From a bacterium (GTDB lineage Bacteria > Vulcanimicrobiota > Xenobia > Xenobiales > JADMJV01), in assembly GCA_018266105.1 (NCBI GenBank), contig JAFEBA010000010.1, positions 125,010-172,814 on the forward strand: 47,805 bases of DNA, given 5' to 3'. Below the pieces are notes generated by a model, which saw nothing but the letters and a program-made list of their open reading frames with translations, searched no databases and was not told the DNA's origin. A program made the position numbers and the translations under genes. Numbering within the stretch: the stretch's first letter is position 1; the number at the start of each line of letters is the position of its first letter. Shown piece after piece: positions 30,681 to 38,140 of this stretch.

Positions 30681-31925
30681 TTAGTTCTGGGAGAACTTCT
30701 TCACCACCACCACCGCATTGTGTCCCCCGAAGCCAAAGCTATTGTTGAGGGCCGCTCGCACAGTCATGCGGCGAGCCTGGTTGGGAACGCAGTCGATGGG
30801 ACACTCGGGGTCCGGAAATTCATAGTTGATAGTGGGCGGAACAGCGTCGTTCTGCACGGCCAGAACGCAACAGATGGTCTCCAGAGCGCCGGTTGCGCCC
30901 AGGGTATGACCGATCATCGACTTGGTGGACGAGACGGCCATGTGGTTGACATGATCGCCAAATACCTCCCGGATGGCTCCAGTTTCCATGGGGTCGCCCA
31001 CCGGGGTGGAGGTTGCGTGAGCGTTGATGTAGTCAATGTCCTCGGGTTTGAGGCCGGCGTCGCGGAGGGCGATGCGCATGGCCTCGGCCGCGCCTTTCCC
31101 GTCCGGATTGGTGATATGGTAGGCATCGTTGGTGCAGCCGTAGCCCACCAGTTCGGCGTAGATCTTGGCGCCACGTGCGTTGGCGTGCTCGAGCGTTTCC
31201 AGCACCAGCACTCCGGCTCCCTCGCCCATCACGAATCCATCGCGCTCTTTATCAAAGGGTCGGGAGGCTTTGGCAGGGTCGTCGTTGCGGGTGGACATGG
31301 CCCGCATGGCGCAAAAACCGGCCATGGCCACAGCGCAGATCGAAGATTCCGAGCCCCCGGCCAGCATGACTTTGGCTCGCCCGGTCAACAAGGTGTCCAT
31401 CGCCGAGGTGATCCCATTGACGCCTGTGGCGCAGGCCGAAACCACCGAAAAGCTCGGGCCTTTGATGCCGAACTGTAGACTTACCTGACCGGCGCACATG
31501 TTGGGAATCATCATGGGAATAAAGAAGGGGCTGACCTTGCGCGAACCGCCTTCCAGCAGCGCCTTGTGTTGCACTTCGAAGGTGCCCATCCCCCCAATGC
31601 CGGAGCCGATGCTGACCCCGATATCATAGCAATTGCTCTCGTCAACCTGGAGACCTGAATCGTCCAGAGCCAGCTTGGCGGCCGCCACCGCGAACTGAAG
31701 CACACGGTCCATTCTCTTGGCTTCTTTTTTGTTCATGTAGTCGTCGGGATTAAAATCGTGAATTTCAGCCGCAATCTGAGTGGTCAGGTCGCCGGGATCA
31801 AAGGAGGTGATTTTGCCCACGCCGTTCTTGCCGTCCAGGAGTGCCTGCCAGAAATTGGAAACGCCGTGACCGATCGGGCTGAGACAGCCGATGCCGGTGA
31901 CGACGATGCGTGGGGTTCTACTCAT
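30681..31925 (-). CDS. fabF: Beta-ketoacyl-ACP synthase II
   Basis: This cytosolic condensing enzyme of fatty acid elongation has 414 residues. The Cys-His-His triad is visible: nucleophile in VVSACATGVNGIT (about residue 165), first His in NAHATSTPVGDPMET (about 303), second His in SMIGHTLGATGALE (about 339). A Gly-rich end follows with NNSFGFGGHNAVVVVKK. The Shine-Dalgarno (CAGGAG) is well spaced before the ATG. In many bacteria acpP directly precedes fabF. Here the upstream gene is a divergent secreted protein, so acpP is elsewhere. The 104 bp upstream region must hold the promoter of the fabF-rnc operon; no clear hexamers are seen. Confidence 0.97.
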   Translation of the reverse strand: MSRTPRIVVTGIGCLSPIGHGVSNFWQALLDGKNGVGKITSFDPGDLTTQIAAEIHDFNPDDYMNKKEAKRMDRVLQFAVAAAKLALDDSGLQVDESNCYDIGVSIGSGIGGMGTFEVQHKALLEGGSRKVSPFFIPMMIPNMCAGQVSLQFGIKGPSFSVVSACATGVNGITSAMDTLLTGRAKVMLAGGSESSICAVAMAGFCAMRAMSTRNDDPAKASRPFDKERDGFVMGEGAGVLVLETLEHANARGAKIYAELVGYGCTNDAYHITNPDGKGAAEAMRIALRDAGLKPEDIDYINAHATSTPVGDPMETGAIREVFGDHVNHMAVSSTKSMIGHTLGATGALETICCVLAVQNDAVPPTINYEFPDPECPIDCVPNQARRMTVRAALNNSFGFGGHNAVVVVKKFSQN

Positions 31926-32029
31926 ACAGACTCCTGGGGGTGAAAAAATTCCAAGAGCGGCTTCGCGCCGGTGATCCCCAGTCCTGCCCCCGAAAAGGAT
32001 TCAACTGACCCGACGGGAACCCCGAGCTG

Positions 32030-33010
32030 GTGCGGTTTCTATTGATATTTCTATGGCTTTCTCTGGTCCTTCCAGCTTGCGCCCTGGAGTGGACACACCA
32101 ACCCTCGAGCGGTGAGAAAGTGGTCTCTCTGCATCCTGAAATCGCTCTCTACTGGCCCACCGGCGCCGCCCTACCCTACCGCCAGGCTCGCATGTTTTTA
32201 GATGAAACCGAGGTGAGCGCGGAGTGCCTACGCACCGGCATGTTTATCAGCTACAAAGCTCCACGGCCACTGATGCGTGGCCTGCATAAGGTGCGGGTGG
32301 AAGTGGGCGATATTCGCCAGGAGTGGGACTTTGAGGTGGTCGGCAGTTCCTTTATCAAAGGCTGCGTGTACACCGCTCCCTTTAAGCCCCGCGCATTCGA
32401 CAAGATCAAGGTGGAGATGAAAGGGCGAAATATGGGTAAGGCCTGGGTTGAACTGACCGGCTTTCCTGAAAAGTACAAGATGCTAGAAGAGCGCGGCAAG
32501 TACGATGTGACCTTCAAGATTCCGGCCAAGCTGGCCGGCAAGAGCTGCAGAGTCGAGGTGTTCTTGGAAAAGGACGGTGATCTGGATCGCCAGCTCTGTG
32601 AAGGCCAGCTAACCATCGCCGCTCCAGACCTGAGCATCAGCTGGAACACCCCAGAAAATGGTTCCGCAGTGGATAAGGCCTTCATCGCGCGCGGCCAGAC
32701 CGTTCCTGAGGCCACGGTGGAATTGCACGTACACACGTTTTTCCGGGACGGCGTGGACTTTGGCCAGCTGCCGCCCGATCAGCACCCCAAGGTCAAAGCC
32801 GACGCGCAGGGCAATTTTCAGTATGAGTATCATTTCCCGTCGGGTTTTCCGCGTCTGGCCGTGACCATCATAGGGGTGGCCCGAGATCAGTTTGATAATG
32901 CCAGCAAGCCTGAGGGACTGCTGCTCTACATGAAGTCGCCGGGCGGGTTGCCGCCGCTGAAAACCGAGATTAAGCCCCCTGGCCCTGACGGGCGGCCTGG
33001 ATCGCCTTAA
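32030..33010 (+). CDS. Secreted protein with Ig-like beta-sandwich domains
   Basis: This 326-residue exported protein has a clear signal peptide (MRFLLIFLWLSLVLPACA, cleavage near ALEW). Three beta-rich segments of about 90 residues follow. The first is like a bacterial Ig-like domain (SLHPEIALYWPTGAALPYRQ...GLHKVRVEVGD). The second is around KIKVEMKGRNMGKAWVEL. The third starts near ISWNTPENGSAVDKAFIARG and ends in VTIIGVARDQFDNAS. The C-terminus is proline- and glycine-rich. No catalytic motif is recognised; an adhesion or envelope role is only inferred. The start is GTG, since no ATG gives the full signal peptide. The 3' end overlaps the convergent small helical gene by 41 bases. Confidence 0.85.
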   Translation: MRFLLIFLWLSLVLPACALEWTHQPSSGEKVVSLHPEIALYWPTGAALPYRQARMFLDETEVSAECLRTGMFISYKAPRPLMRGLHKVRVEVGDIRQEWDFEVVGSSFIKGCVYTAPFKPRAFDKIKVEMKGRNMGKAWVELTGFPEKYKMLEERGKYDVTFKIPAKLAGKSCRVEVFLEKDGDLDRQLCEGQLTIAAPDLSISWNTPENGSAVDKAFIARGQTVPEATVELHVHTFFRDGVDFGQLPPDQHPKVKADAQGNFQYEYHFPSGFPRLAVTIIGVARDQFDNASKPEGLLLYMKSPGGLPPLKTEIKPPGPDGRPGSP

Positions 33011-33317
33011 GCGAGCCTTCCAGCCTGGCATAGGCCTCTCTGGCCTGTTGCAGGTGGGCCTCGTTGAGGTCTCCGCCCAAAAGTTCCACCAGGCACTCTT
33101 CCAAGCTCTCAAAGGCCGCGATGGCCTGACCTTGCAAGTTGGGTCCGAGTTCAGCCCCATCGGGGAAATGCACGCTTCGCATGCCAGCCAGGGCGGTATC
33201 CAGGCTGCGCTTGACCAGTTCCAGGCCGCTCTGGAACTCGCTCTGGTCCACCTGGCCTGAACGACGCCCCTCGACCAGTTCTTCAATCTTCTCCAGGGCA
33301 TTGAGGGGTCGGCTCAT
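32970..33317 (-). CDS. Small helical protein of unknown function
   Basis: This 115-residue, mostly alpha-helical acidic protein begins MSRPLNALEKIEELVEGRRSG and has a central LGPNLQGQAIAAFESLEECL. Its last helix is rich in Ala, Arg and Glu. Heptad-like spacing of leucines suggests a coiled coil or helical bundle. No family is recognised. The ATG overlaps the stop of the upstream nuclease gene by 4 bases (ATGA), which supports that it is real and co-translated. The 3' end overlaps the last 41 bases of the convergent secreted-protein gene. That is unusual, but the start coupling and codon pattern favour both genes. Confidence 0.72.
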   Translation of the reverse strand: MSRPLNALEKIEELVEGRRSGQVDQSEFQSGLELVKRSLDTALAGMRSVHFPDGAELGPNLQGQAIAAFESLEECLVELLGGDLNEAHLQQAREAYARLEGSLKAIQAARQGQGA

Positions 33318-34225
33318 GCCGGGCCTACCTTAAAACGTGCTCGGATCGGCTTGTGGTCGGAAGCCGTCCGGGTCATTTCTCGATAATCCAGGACCTGGCT
33401 GTCCAGCAGCCGGTCCTTCATGCGCTCAGGAATCAGGATGTGATCGAACTGGCCGGTCGGGAACTTTCCGGCTTTGGCGGGGTCGGACGGCCAGGTGGTC
33501 CGTTGTTCCGCGTCCTGTCCGCTCAGAGTGTCCATCAATCGGTCGCCCGGTCCATTGATCAAAGCCTGCAGGGCCGGATCTTCAGTGGTGTCATTGAAGT
33601 CCCCCGTGATGACATACAGACGGTTAGGAAACTCGGCCATCTCGCGCGTCACGATGCGCTTGATGGCTTGAGCTTCGGCCAGGCGCTGGGCGTCCGCCTC
33701 GGTGCGCTTGTCGTCACTGCGACGACTGTGAGAGTGAGTGGTGTAGACGGAGACGGTTTCCCCAGCTACGTCCAGGTCCACGCGCAGCAAATCGCGGCTA
33801 AACCGTCGGCCTCCATCGAGTTCTTCATCCTTGTGTGTCACCACCTTGAGCATCGGGAAGCTCGAGAGCATGCCGACCTGGATGCCTCGCTTGTCGTTGC
33901 CTGGCTCCAGCGCGACATGGGGCATCTGGCCATTGAGTCGAGCATCCGTCCAATCTTGCAGAATCTCTTTGGTTTCCACTTCCTGACCGGTCAGAACCTG
34001 AGCGCCCGAACGCTGCACGACCTTCGTCAGAGCATTGACTTCCCAGACGGGCTTCTCGCCGGTTCCCTTGCTCTTGTCCGCGTCCACGCCGTCGTAGAAG
34101 TTTTTCAGATTGTAAGTGACCAAAGTCAGCACACCTTCTTCAGGCTGGACTTCGGCTGTGTTCTTCGGCTTTTTGGGATGATAAGCCGCAGGGTTATTGG
34201 GGCGATGGGGACGGATCTTGGCCAT
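33314..34225 (-). CDS. Endonuclease/exonuclease/phosphatase (EEP) family hydrolase
   Basis: This 303-residue metal-dependent phosphodiesterase has the DNase I-like fold. Catalytic elements in order: VTYNLKNFYDG (Asn), LTGQEVETK (metal Glu), TTHSHSRRSDDKRTEA (His), ITGDFNDTTEDPALQ (Asp and Asn), QFDHILIP and the terminal ASDHKPI (Asp-His pair). There is no signal peptide; the first 30 residues are basic, Pro-rich and probably disordered. It could be a nuclease or a phosphatase; the family does not decide. Upstream is a tRNA-Leu gene and a doubtful small frame that overlaps its start. Downstream it is coupled to the small helical protein. Confidence 0.9.
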   Translation of the reverse strand: MAKIRPHRPNNPAAYHPKKPKNTAEVQPEEGVLTLVTYNLKNFYDGVDADKSKGTGEKPVWEVNALTKVVQRSGAQVLTGQEVETKEILQDWTDARLNGQMPHVALEPGNDKRGIQVGMLSSFPMLKVVTHKDEELDGGRRFSRDLLRVDLDVAGETVSVYTTHSHSRRSDDKRTEADAQRLAEAQAIKRIVTREMAEFPNRLYVITGDFNDTTEDPALQALINGPGDRLMDTLSGQDAEQRTTWPSDPAKAGKFPTGQFDHILIPERMKDRLLDSQVLDYREMTRTASDHKPIRARFKVGPA

Positions 34226-34394
34226 TCTCTAAATCTAGCTCAAGGCCCTGAAAAATATCTGCCGTGCCCAGGAGCGGCTTGAAGCGCTCTCTGTCGGTAC
34301 CGTCGTCTTTCCATTCTGAAAGTACGCGGCGCGGGTGCCATAGAAAATGCCCTCCCGCTCTCCACGGGCGACCAAAGGCTTGTTCAAAGAGCAA
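34194..34394 (-). CDS. Doubtful 66-residue ORF between tRNA-Leu and the EEP gene
   Basis: This open frame encodes 66 residues, with RAGGHFLWHPRRVLSE, LLGTADIFQGLELDLENGQD and a Ser-Pro tail. The composition looks protein-like, but the only start is a TTG inside the tRNA-Leu terminator stem, and I see no ribosome site. It overlaps the EEP gene by 32 bases. It may be the remains of a longer gene or plain spacer. The rest of the 34226-34425 interval holds only the terminator. Confidence 0.25.
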   Translation of the reverse strand: MLFEQAFGRPWRAGGHFLWHPRRVLSEWKDDGTDRERFKPLLGTADIFQGLELDLENGQDPSPSPQ

Positions 34395-34418
34395 GACCCC
34401 CGATTCCTCGGAGGTCTT
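34385..34418 (-). terminator. Hairpin after tRNA-Leu
   Basis: On the minus strand an 11-bp stem (AAGACCTCCGA with its complement, one T-G pair) and a GGAA loop lie 7 bases past the tRNA end. The tail after it is GCTCTTTG, so the U-tract is weak. Confidence 0.6.
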
Positions 34419-34425
34419 TGGCTAA

Positions 34426-34508
34426 TACGGAAGGCGGGACTCGAACCCGCACGATCTTGCGATCCCGGGATTTTAAGTCCCGTGCGTCTACCATTCCGCC
34501 ACTCCCGC
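34426..34508 (-). tRNA. tRNA-Leu (anticodon TAA)
   Basis: This 83-base gene without encoded CCA (the mature A73 is followed by TTAGCC) has acceptor GCGGGAG/CTTCCGT. The anticodon arm is CGGGA-CTTAAAA-TCCCG, giving anticodon UAA, which reads UUA. It has a long variable arm (GGATCGCAAGATC) and T arm GCGGG-TTCGAGT-CCCGC. The first pair is G1-U72, as in E. coli tRNA-Leu(UAA). No promoter is seen in the 37 bp before it, so it may be processed from the transcript of the FtsB-like gene upstream. Confidence 0.95.
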
Positions 34509-34545
34509 GCGAGTTTTGGCTTCTGCTCCCGCGCAGGTCAGTCCT

Positions 34546-34953
34546 TCAGCCCAAAAAGAACCAGTGCATGAAGCGCATCATCAGGCCCGGGTCGGAGGTT
34601 TCCACGGCCACGGTGGGCTTCAGGTTGGCCTTGCGCAGATCGTCTCCGCCCAGCACGACGAAGGAGACTTCGCCAGGCTTGACCAGTCCCAGTTTCTCGC
34701 GGGCAACTTCTTCGGCCCCGGCATCAGTGGCCAGATACTCGACCTGGGCCTTGAGCTGAGAATTAGTATACTCAGCCAGGCTGATATCACTCTTGAGCTT
34801 GACCAGTTCCCGCTGGCGCTCTTCCAGCTCGCGTTGCTTGATCTGGCAGCAGTAATACAGATTGTAAGAGACGACACAGAACATCAGGGCGGCCACCAGC
34901 ATCGCCCCCGATTGGCCTCGGGTGGGCTTTCTGATCCAGCCGGTGATGTTCAT
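34546..34953 (-). CDS. Septum formation initiator-like protein (FtsB/DivIC family)
   Basis: This 135-residue bitopic membrane protein has a short cytoplasmic N-terminus (MNITGWIRKPTRGQSG), one transmembrane helix (AMLVAALMFCVVSYNLYY) and a coiled coil of about 50 residues (KQRELEERQRELVKLKSDIS and onward). The hallmark DAGAEEVAREKLGLVKPGEV follows, matching the '(E)xxAREKLGLVKPGE' segment of FtsB/DivIC. Such proteins bridge early and late divisome parts. The tail of about 35 residues after this motif is hydrophobic at the end (MRFMHWFFLG). An excellent AGGAGG precedes the ATG. The frame is open 15 codons further upstream without merit. It is 73 bp downstream of the MFS-fusion gene. Confidence 0.85.
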   Translation of the reverse strand: MNITGWIRKPTRGQSGAMLVAALMFCVVSYNLYYCCQIKQRELEERQRELVKLKSDISLAEYTNSQLKAQVEYLATDAGAEEVAREKLGLVKPGEVSFVVLGGDDLRKANLKPTVAVETSDPGLMMRFMHWFFLG

Positions 34954-35026
34954 GATGCCGCCTCCTGAACTTGAATTGATTTCAATTCTGAGAGTCACCA
35001 GCGATTCCTGCCTGAGTTCTGGTCGT

Positions 35027-38000
35027 TTAATCGGAAAGTCGGGATTGAAGAGTCCGAAACTGCTCGGCGACCGCCTCGTTGGGGGCCAGCTTTTCGCCCT
35101 GCTTCAAGGCCCAGCGAACCTCGGTCAGACGATTGCTCAGAGCATAGACTCGGCTCAGTTCCAACCAGGCGTCCATATAGTAAGGGCAGATGCGCAAGCT
35201 TTGGCGAATCTTCTGCTCGGCCGTGGCCGGGTCGCCCGTTTGCGCAGCGAACCAACCCTGAGCCAGTAGGGCTCGGGTGTCGCGCGGGTTCATGCTGAGG
35301 ACGCGATCACTCCAGCTTCGGGCATTGGACTGGTCACCAAGCAGCCGGTAGCAGTCGCAAATTTCCGAGGCGAAGACGGAACAAGGCACCAGTTCCATCA
35401 GCTTGAGATAGTCGGCTAAGGCCTCTTCCCGTCGCCCCAATTGCTTGTTGGAACGGGCCGAGAGCCAGTGATACAGAAACAATTCTGACTTCTGAGTGGG
35501 ATCTGGCTTACCCATCGCCAGCAAAGCCAGGGCCTGGGGGTGGAAGTCGGCTCCCGCCGCCCGTCGGGCCCACTCCAGGCGGCCGCGCACAAAACCAGAG
35601 TACTTGGTCCAGAGCGGATGCTGTGGCCCCGGGATGTCGTTTTGACTTCTGGCCGAGAGAAAACTCTGAAACAGTTCTTTGAACTCTGGGGGCAACTGCG
35701 CATCCAGCGGGATCACGGCCAGCTCGCGCGATTGGCAGGCGGCGTTCCCCAGGCGAATCTTGATCAGTTGTTGGGTATCGGGTTGGATCCCGCTGGGAAA
35801 CTCGGCGGCCTTGCGCCGCCAATCCAGCACCGTTTCCAGGTTACGCTGGCCGTGGTTGGCATACAGCGATCTTGGCGCAGAGTACTCCAGCAAGGGTCGG
35901 TCATCCGTGTTGACCGGACCGGCTGGAATCTGACGCTTCAGATAATCCCAGCTGCAAACATACTGTCCCAGGATCTCTTGGGGATCGAGAAAGCCCAGTT
36001 CGATCATGGCGGCTCTGAAGTCGGCATTCTCGTCCCAATAAGCTCGGATGCGCTCAGGTCGACAGTCCAGCTTGCGGGTCTTGCCCATCAGTAAAAGGTC
36101 AGTGCCTCCCAGCCAGACCTCTCCCTCAGGGAAGACACCGAAGAATGTGCGCAAGACCATATTCAGGTCGTCGGGCGATAGGGCATAGAGGTTGCACCAC
36201 TGCAGATAGACGCCCGGATCGTTGAGCTTGCCACGACAGGCGCGGTAAAAATCTTGGGTGTATAAATTTCCAATGCCGGCGATCCACGGATTGGACGGCT
36301 CGTTGATGAGGATGTCAAAACGGCCCGGGGAACCGAGGATGAGGGTCCGCCCGTCGGCTTCCAATAGTTTCACGTTGGGGCGTTTTTCGTAGGCGGCCAG
36401 ATAGGGGCTCCAGATGGGCACGCAGTCGAGCACTTTGCTCTCGAGTTCAGCGCAGACGACCTCGCGAACCTGACGAGAGCCAGAGATCGTGAAGAGGGTA
36501 TCGCCAGAACCCAGGCCGATGACCCCGGTTCGGCCCACGTCATCTAAATACATTAACGGAAGCAGGCCGATCATCATCATGTTGGCCCGGTCCAGCAAAC
36601 CCATACTGGCGTCGACTTTACCATTGACCTTGAGGCAGGGCGAGTCGGGCGCGGGCCATTCCGCCGCCACGCTGCAGGTTAACCCGTCGCTATAATAATA
36701 AGGCTCGGGCCGATTCAGGACTTTCGTTGGGCTCAGATTTCCAAGTACCACGCCCGCGGACAGGATACCTCGGCCCCAATTGGGGGTGGTCCAGTTGAAC
36801 ACCAGCAACGTCCCCACCAGCAGAGAGCCGGATTTACGTCGGGAGGTATGCAAGAAACAAAGCAGCCCGGCCAACAGATTTAAGCTCACGGCCAGACGCA
36901 GGGAATTCTGGACACCAAGCATAGGCAGGCCAAAAAAACCGCAGCCGAGGCTGCCCAGAATACAGCCCAAGGTATTGGCTCCGTAGATGTTACCGATACT
37001 GCGGCCCAGTCCTCCGTACTGGCGATGGTAGATGTCAGTGACCAGTGGGAAAGACAGACCCATCAGGATGGTGGGCGCTAACAGAATGAGAGCGCAAAAA
37101 AGCAGATTGACCAGCACCACCATCGTGTAATTGTTGCGCACGGAAGGTAGGATCCAGGCGAAGGCCAGGGGCAGGTAGCCCATCACCAGGCTGGACAGGG
37201 TGGCGCTGACACCCAAACCGAGGCAGACTGTACCCAGCTGAGACCAGCCAACCTGGCGAGTACCGAGCAACCGCGGATAAAGCAGGCTGCCCAGTGCGAT
37301 GCCGCTCAGGAAGACCACCAGGATCGAGGTGAAAGAATACACCGCACCTCCCAGCGTCAGAGCCAACCCACGAGTCCAGCCGAGCTGAAAGGTCATCGAG
37401 GAAAAGCCTGCCAGAGCGAAGATGAGGGGCAGCAGGGTCAGACTGCCATCCGAGATGGGAGAGTTCTCCTCAGGCTGAGGCGCCACTTCTTGATAGGACC
37501 GTCCCAGAAAAAAGCCCAGCAGTCCGATGAAGGCGTTGATGCTGGCGGCCACCAGGACCGACAACTTGAGGCCCAGCCATGGCAGCAACAGGTAACCGGC
37601 TCCGGCTGCGCCCAACACCGCGCCCCAAGTGTTCAGACCGTAGAGACGCGACAGCTGAGTGCCGATGCGTTCTTTCTCGGCGGAAAAGAGGCAGCCGACA
37701 ATCGGAAGAGTGGCTCCCATGGCGATGGTGGGAGGTAGCAACGCCAGAGCCGACAGGCCGAAGCCCAGCAGATTCAGGGGCAGCCCGCTGAGACCCAGTG
37801 AAGACTGCGCATAATACAAGCTCTCCACCCGGTCGAGCAGGTGCAGGCTGAGCAATCCCCACAGCCCCACGAAGAACTCCAGGGCGCCATAGCAACTGAC
37901 GAAGCGCCCCCCCGCCCAACCGGAGCGCAGCCGGCCATCCGCAAAACGCCCCCCAAACCAGCTCCCGATGGCCAGGCCGCCCATGTAGGTGGTGACGACT

Positions 38001-38140
38001 GTGCTTACGGCCAGAATAGAATGACCGAAGACCAGAGTCAGGCGCCGAGTCCAAAGAATTTCGTAGAGCAGGCCGGTGAAGCCAGAAAAGAAGAAAAGGA
38101 GCCAGGCCCAGCGGAAAATGGGCTTAACTGCTTTATCCAA
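35027..38140 (-). CDS. MFS-spermidine synthase-like-TPR fusion membrane protein
   Basis: This 1037-residue three-part protein starts with about 12-14 transmembrane helices (residues 10 to about 450; FSGFTGLLYEILWTRRL, GGLAIGSWFGGRFAD, PPTIAMGATLPIVGCLF). A Rossmann domain of spermidine-synthase type follows (about 490-750; GVIGLGSGDTLFTI, LLEADGRTLI, FDILINEPSNPWIAGIGNLYTQDFYR). TPR-like helical repeats lie at about 850-1030. The canonical polyamine-synthase 'D-[ST]-DP' loop is replaced by NEPSNPW, so classical aminopropyl transfer is doubtful, as in other fused MFS/SpeE proteins of unknown function. The start is TTG, overlapping the pyk stop by 8 bases. Membrane location with a cytosolic or periplasmic nucleotide-binding domain is inferred. 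Confidence 0.88.
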   Translation of the reverse strand: MDKAVKPIFRWAWLLFFFSGFTGLLYEILWTRRLTLVFGHSILAVSTVVTTYMGGLAIGSWFGGRFADGRLRSGWAGGRFVSCYGALEFFVGLWGLLSLHLLDRVESLYYAQSSLGLSGLPLNLLGFGLSALALLPPTIAMGATLPIVGCLFSAEKERIGTQLSRLYGLNTWGAVLGAAGAGYLLLPWLGLKLSVLVAASINAFIGLLGFFLGRSYQEVAPQPEENSPISDGSLTLLPLIFALAGFSSMTFQLGWTRGLALTLGGAVYSFTSILVVFLSGIALGSLLYPRLLGTRQVGWSQLGTVCLGLGVSATLSSLVMGYLPLAFAWILPSVRNNYTMVVLVNLLFCALILLAPTILMGLSFPLVTDIYHRQYGGLGRSIGNIYGANTLGCILGSLGCGFFGLPMLGVQNSLRLAVSLNLLAGLLCFLHTSRRKSGSLLVGTLLVFNWTTPNWGRGILSAGVVLGNLSPTKVLNRPEPYYYSDGLTCSVAAEWPAPDSPCLKVNGKVDASMGLLDRANMMMIGLLPLMYLDDVGRTGVIGLGSGDTLFTISGSRQVREVVCAELESKVLDCVPIWSPYLAAYEKRPNVKLLEADGRTLILGSPGRFDILINEPSNPWIAGIGNLYTQDFYRACRGKLNDPGVYLQWCNLYALSPDDLNMVLRTFFGVFPEGEVWLGGTDLLLMGKTRKLDCRPERIRAYWDENADFRAAMIELGFLDPQEILGQYVCSWDYLKRQIPAGPVNTDDRPLLEYSAPRSLYANHGQRNLETVLDWRRKAAEFPSGIQPDTQQLIKIRLGNAACQSRELAVIPLDAQLPPEFKELFQSFLSARSQNDIPGPQHPLWTKYSGFVRGRLEWARRAAGADFHPQALALLAMGKPDPTQKSELFLYHWLSARSNKQLGRREEALADYLKLMELVPCSVFASEICDCYRLLGDQSNARSWSDRVLSMNPRDTRALLAQGWFAAQTGDPATAEQKIRQSLRICPYYMDAWLELSRVYALSNRLTEVRWALKQGEKLAPNEAVAEQFRTLQSRLSD

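Noticed and set aside
33353..34282. 309-codon open frame on the + strand opposite the EEP nuclease
   Set aside because: The minus-strand frame carries the full set of EEP catalytic motifs; the + frame has none and is a shadow.
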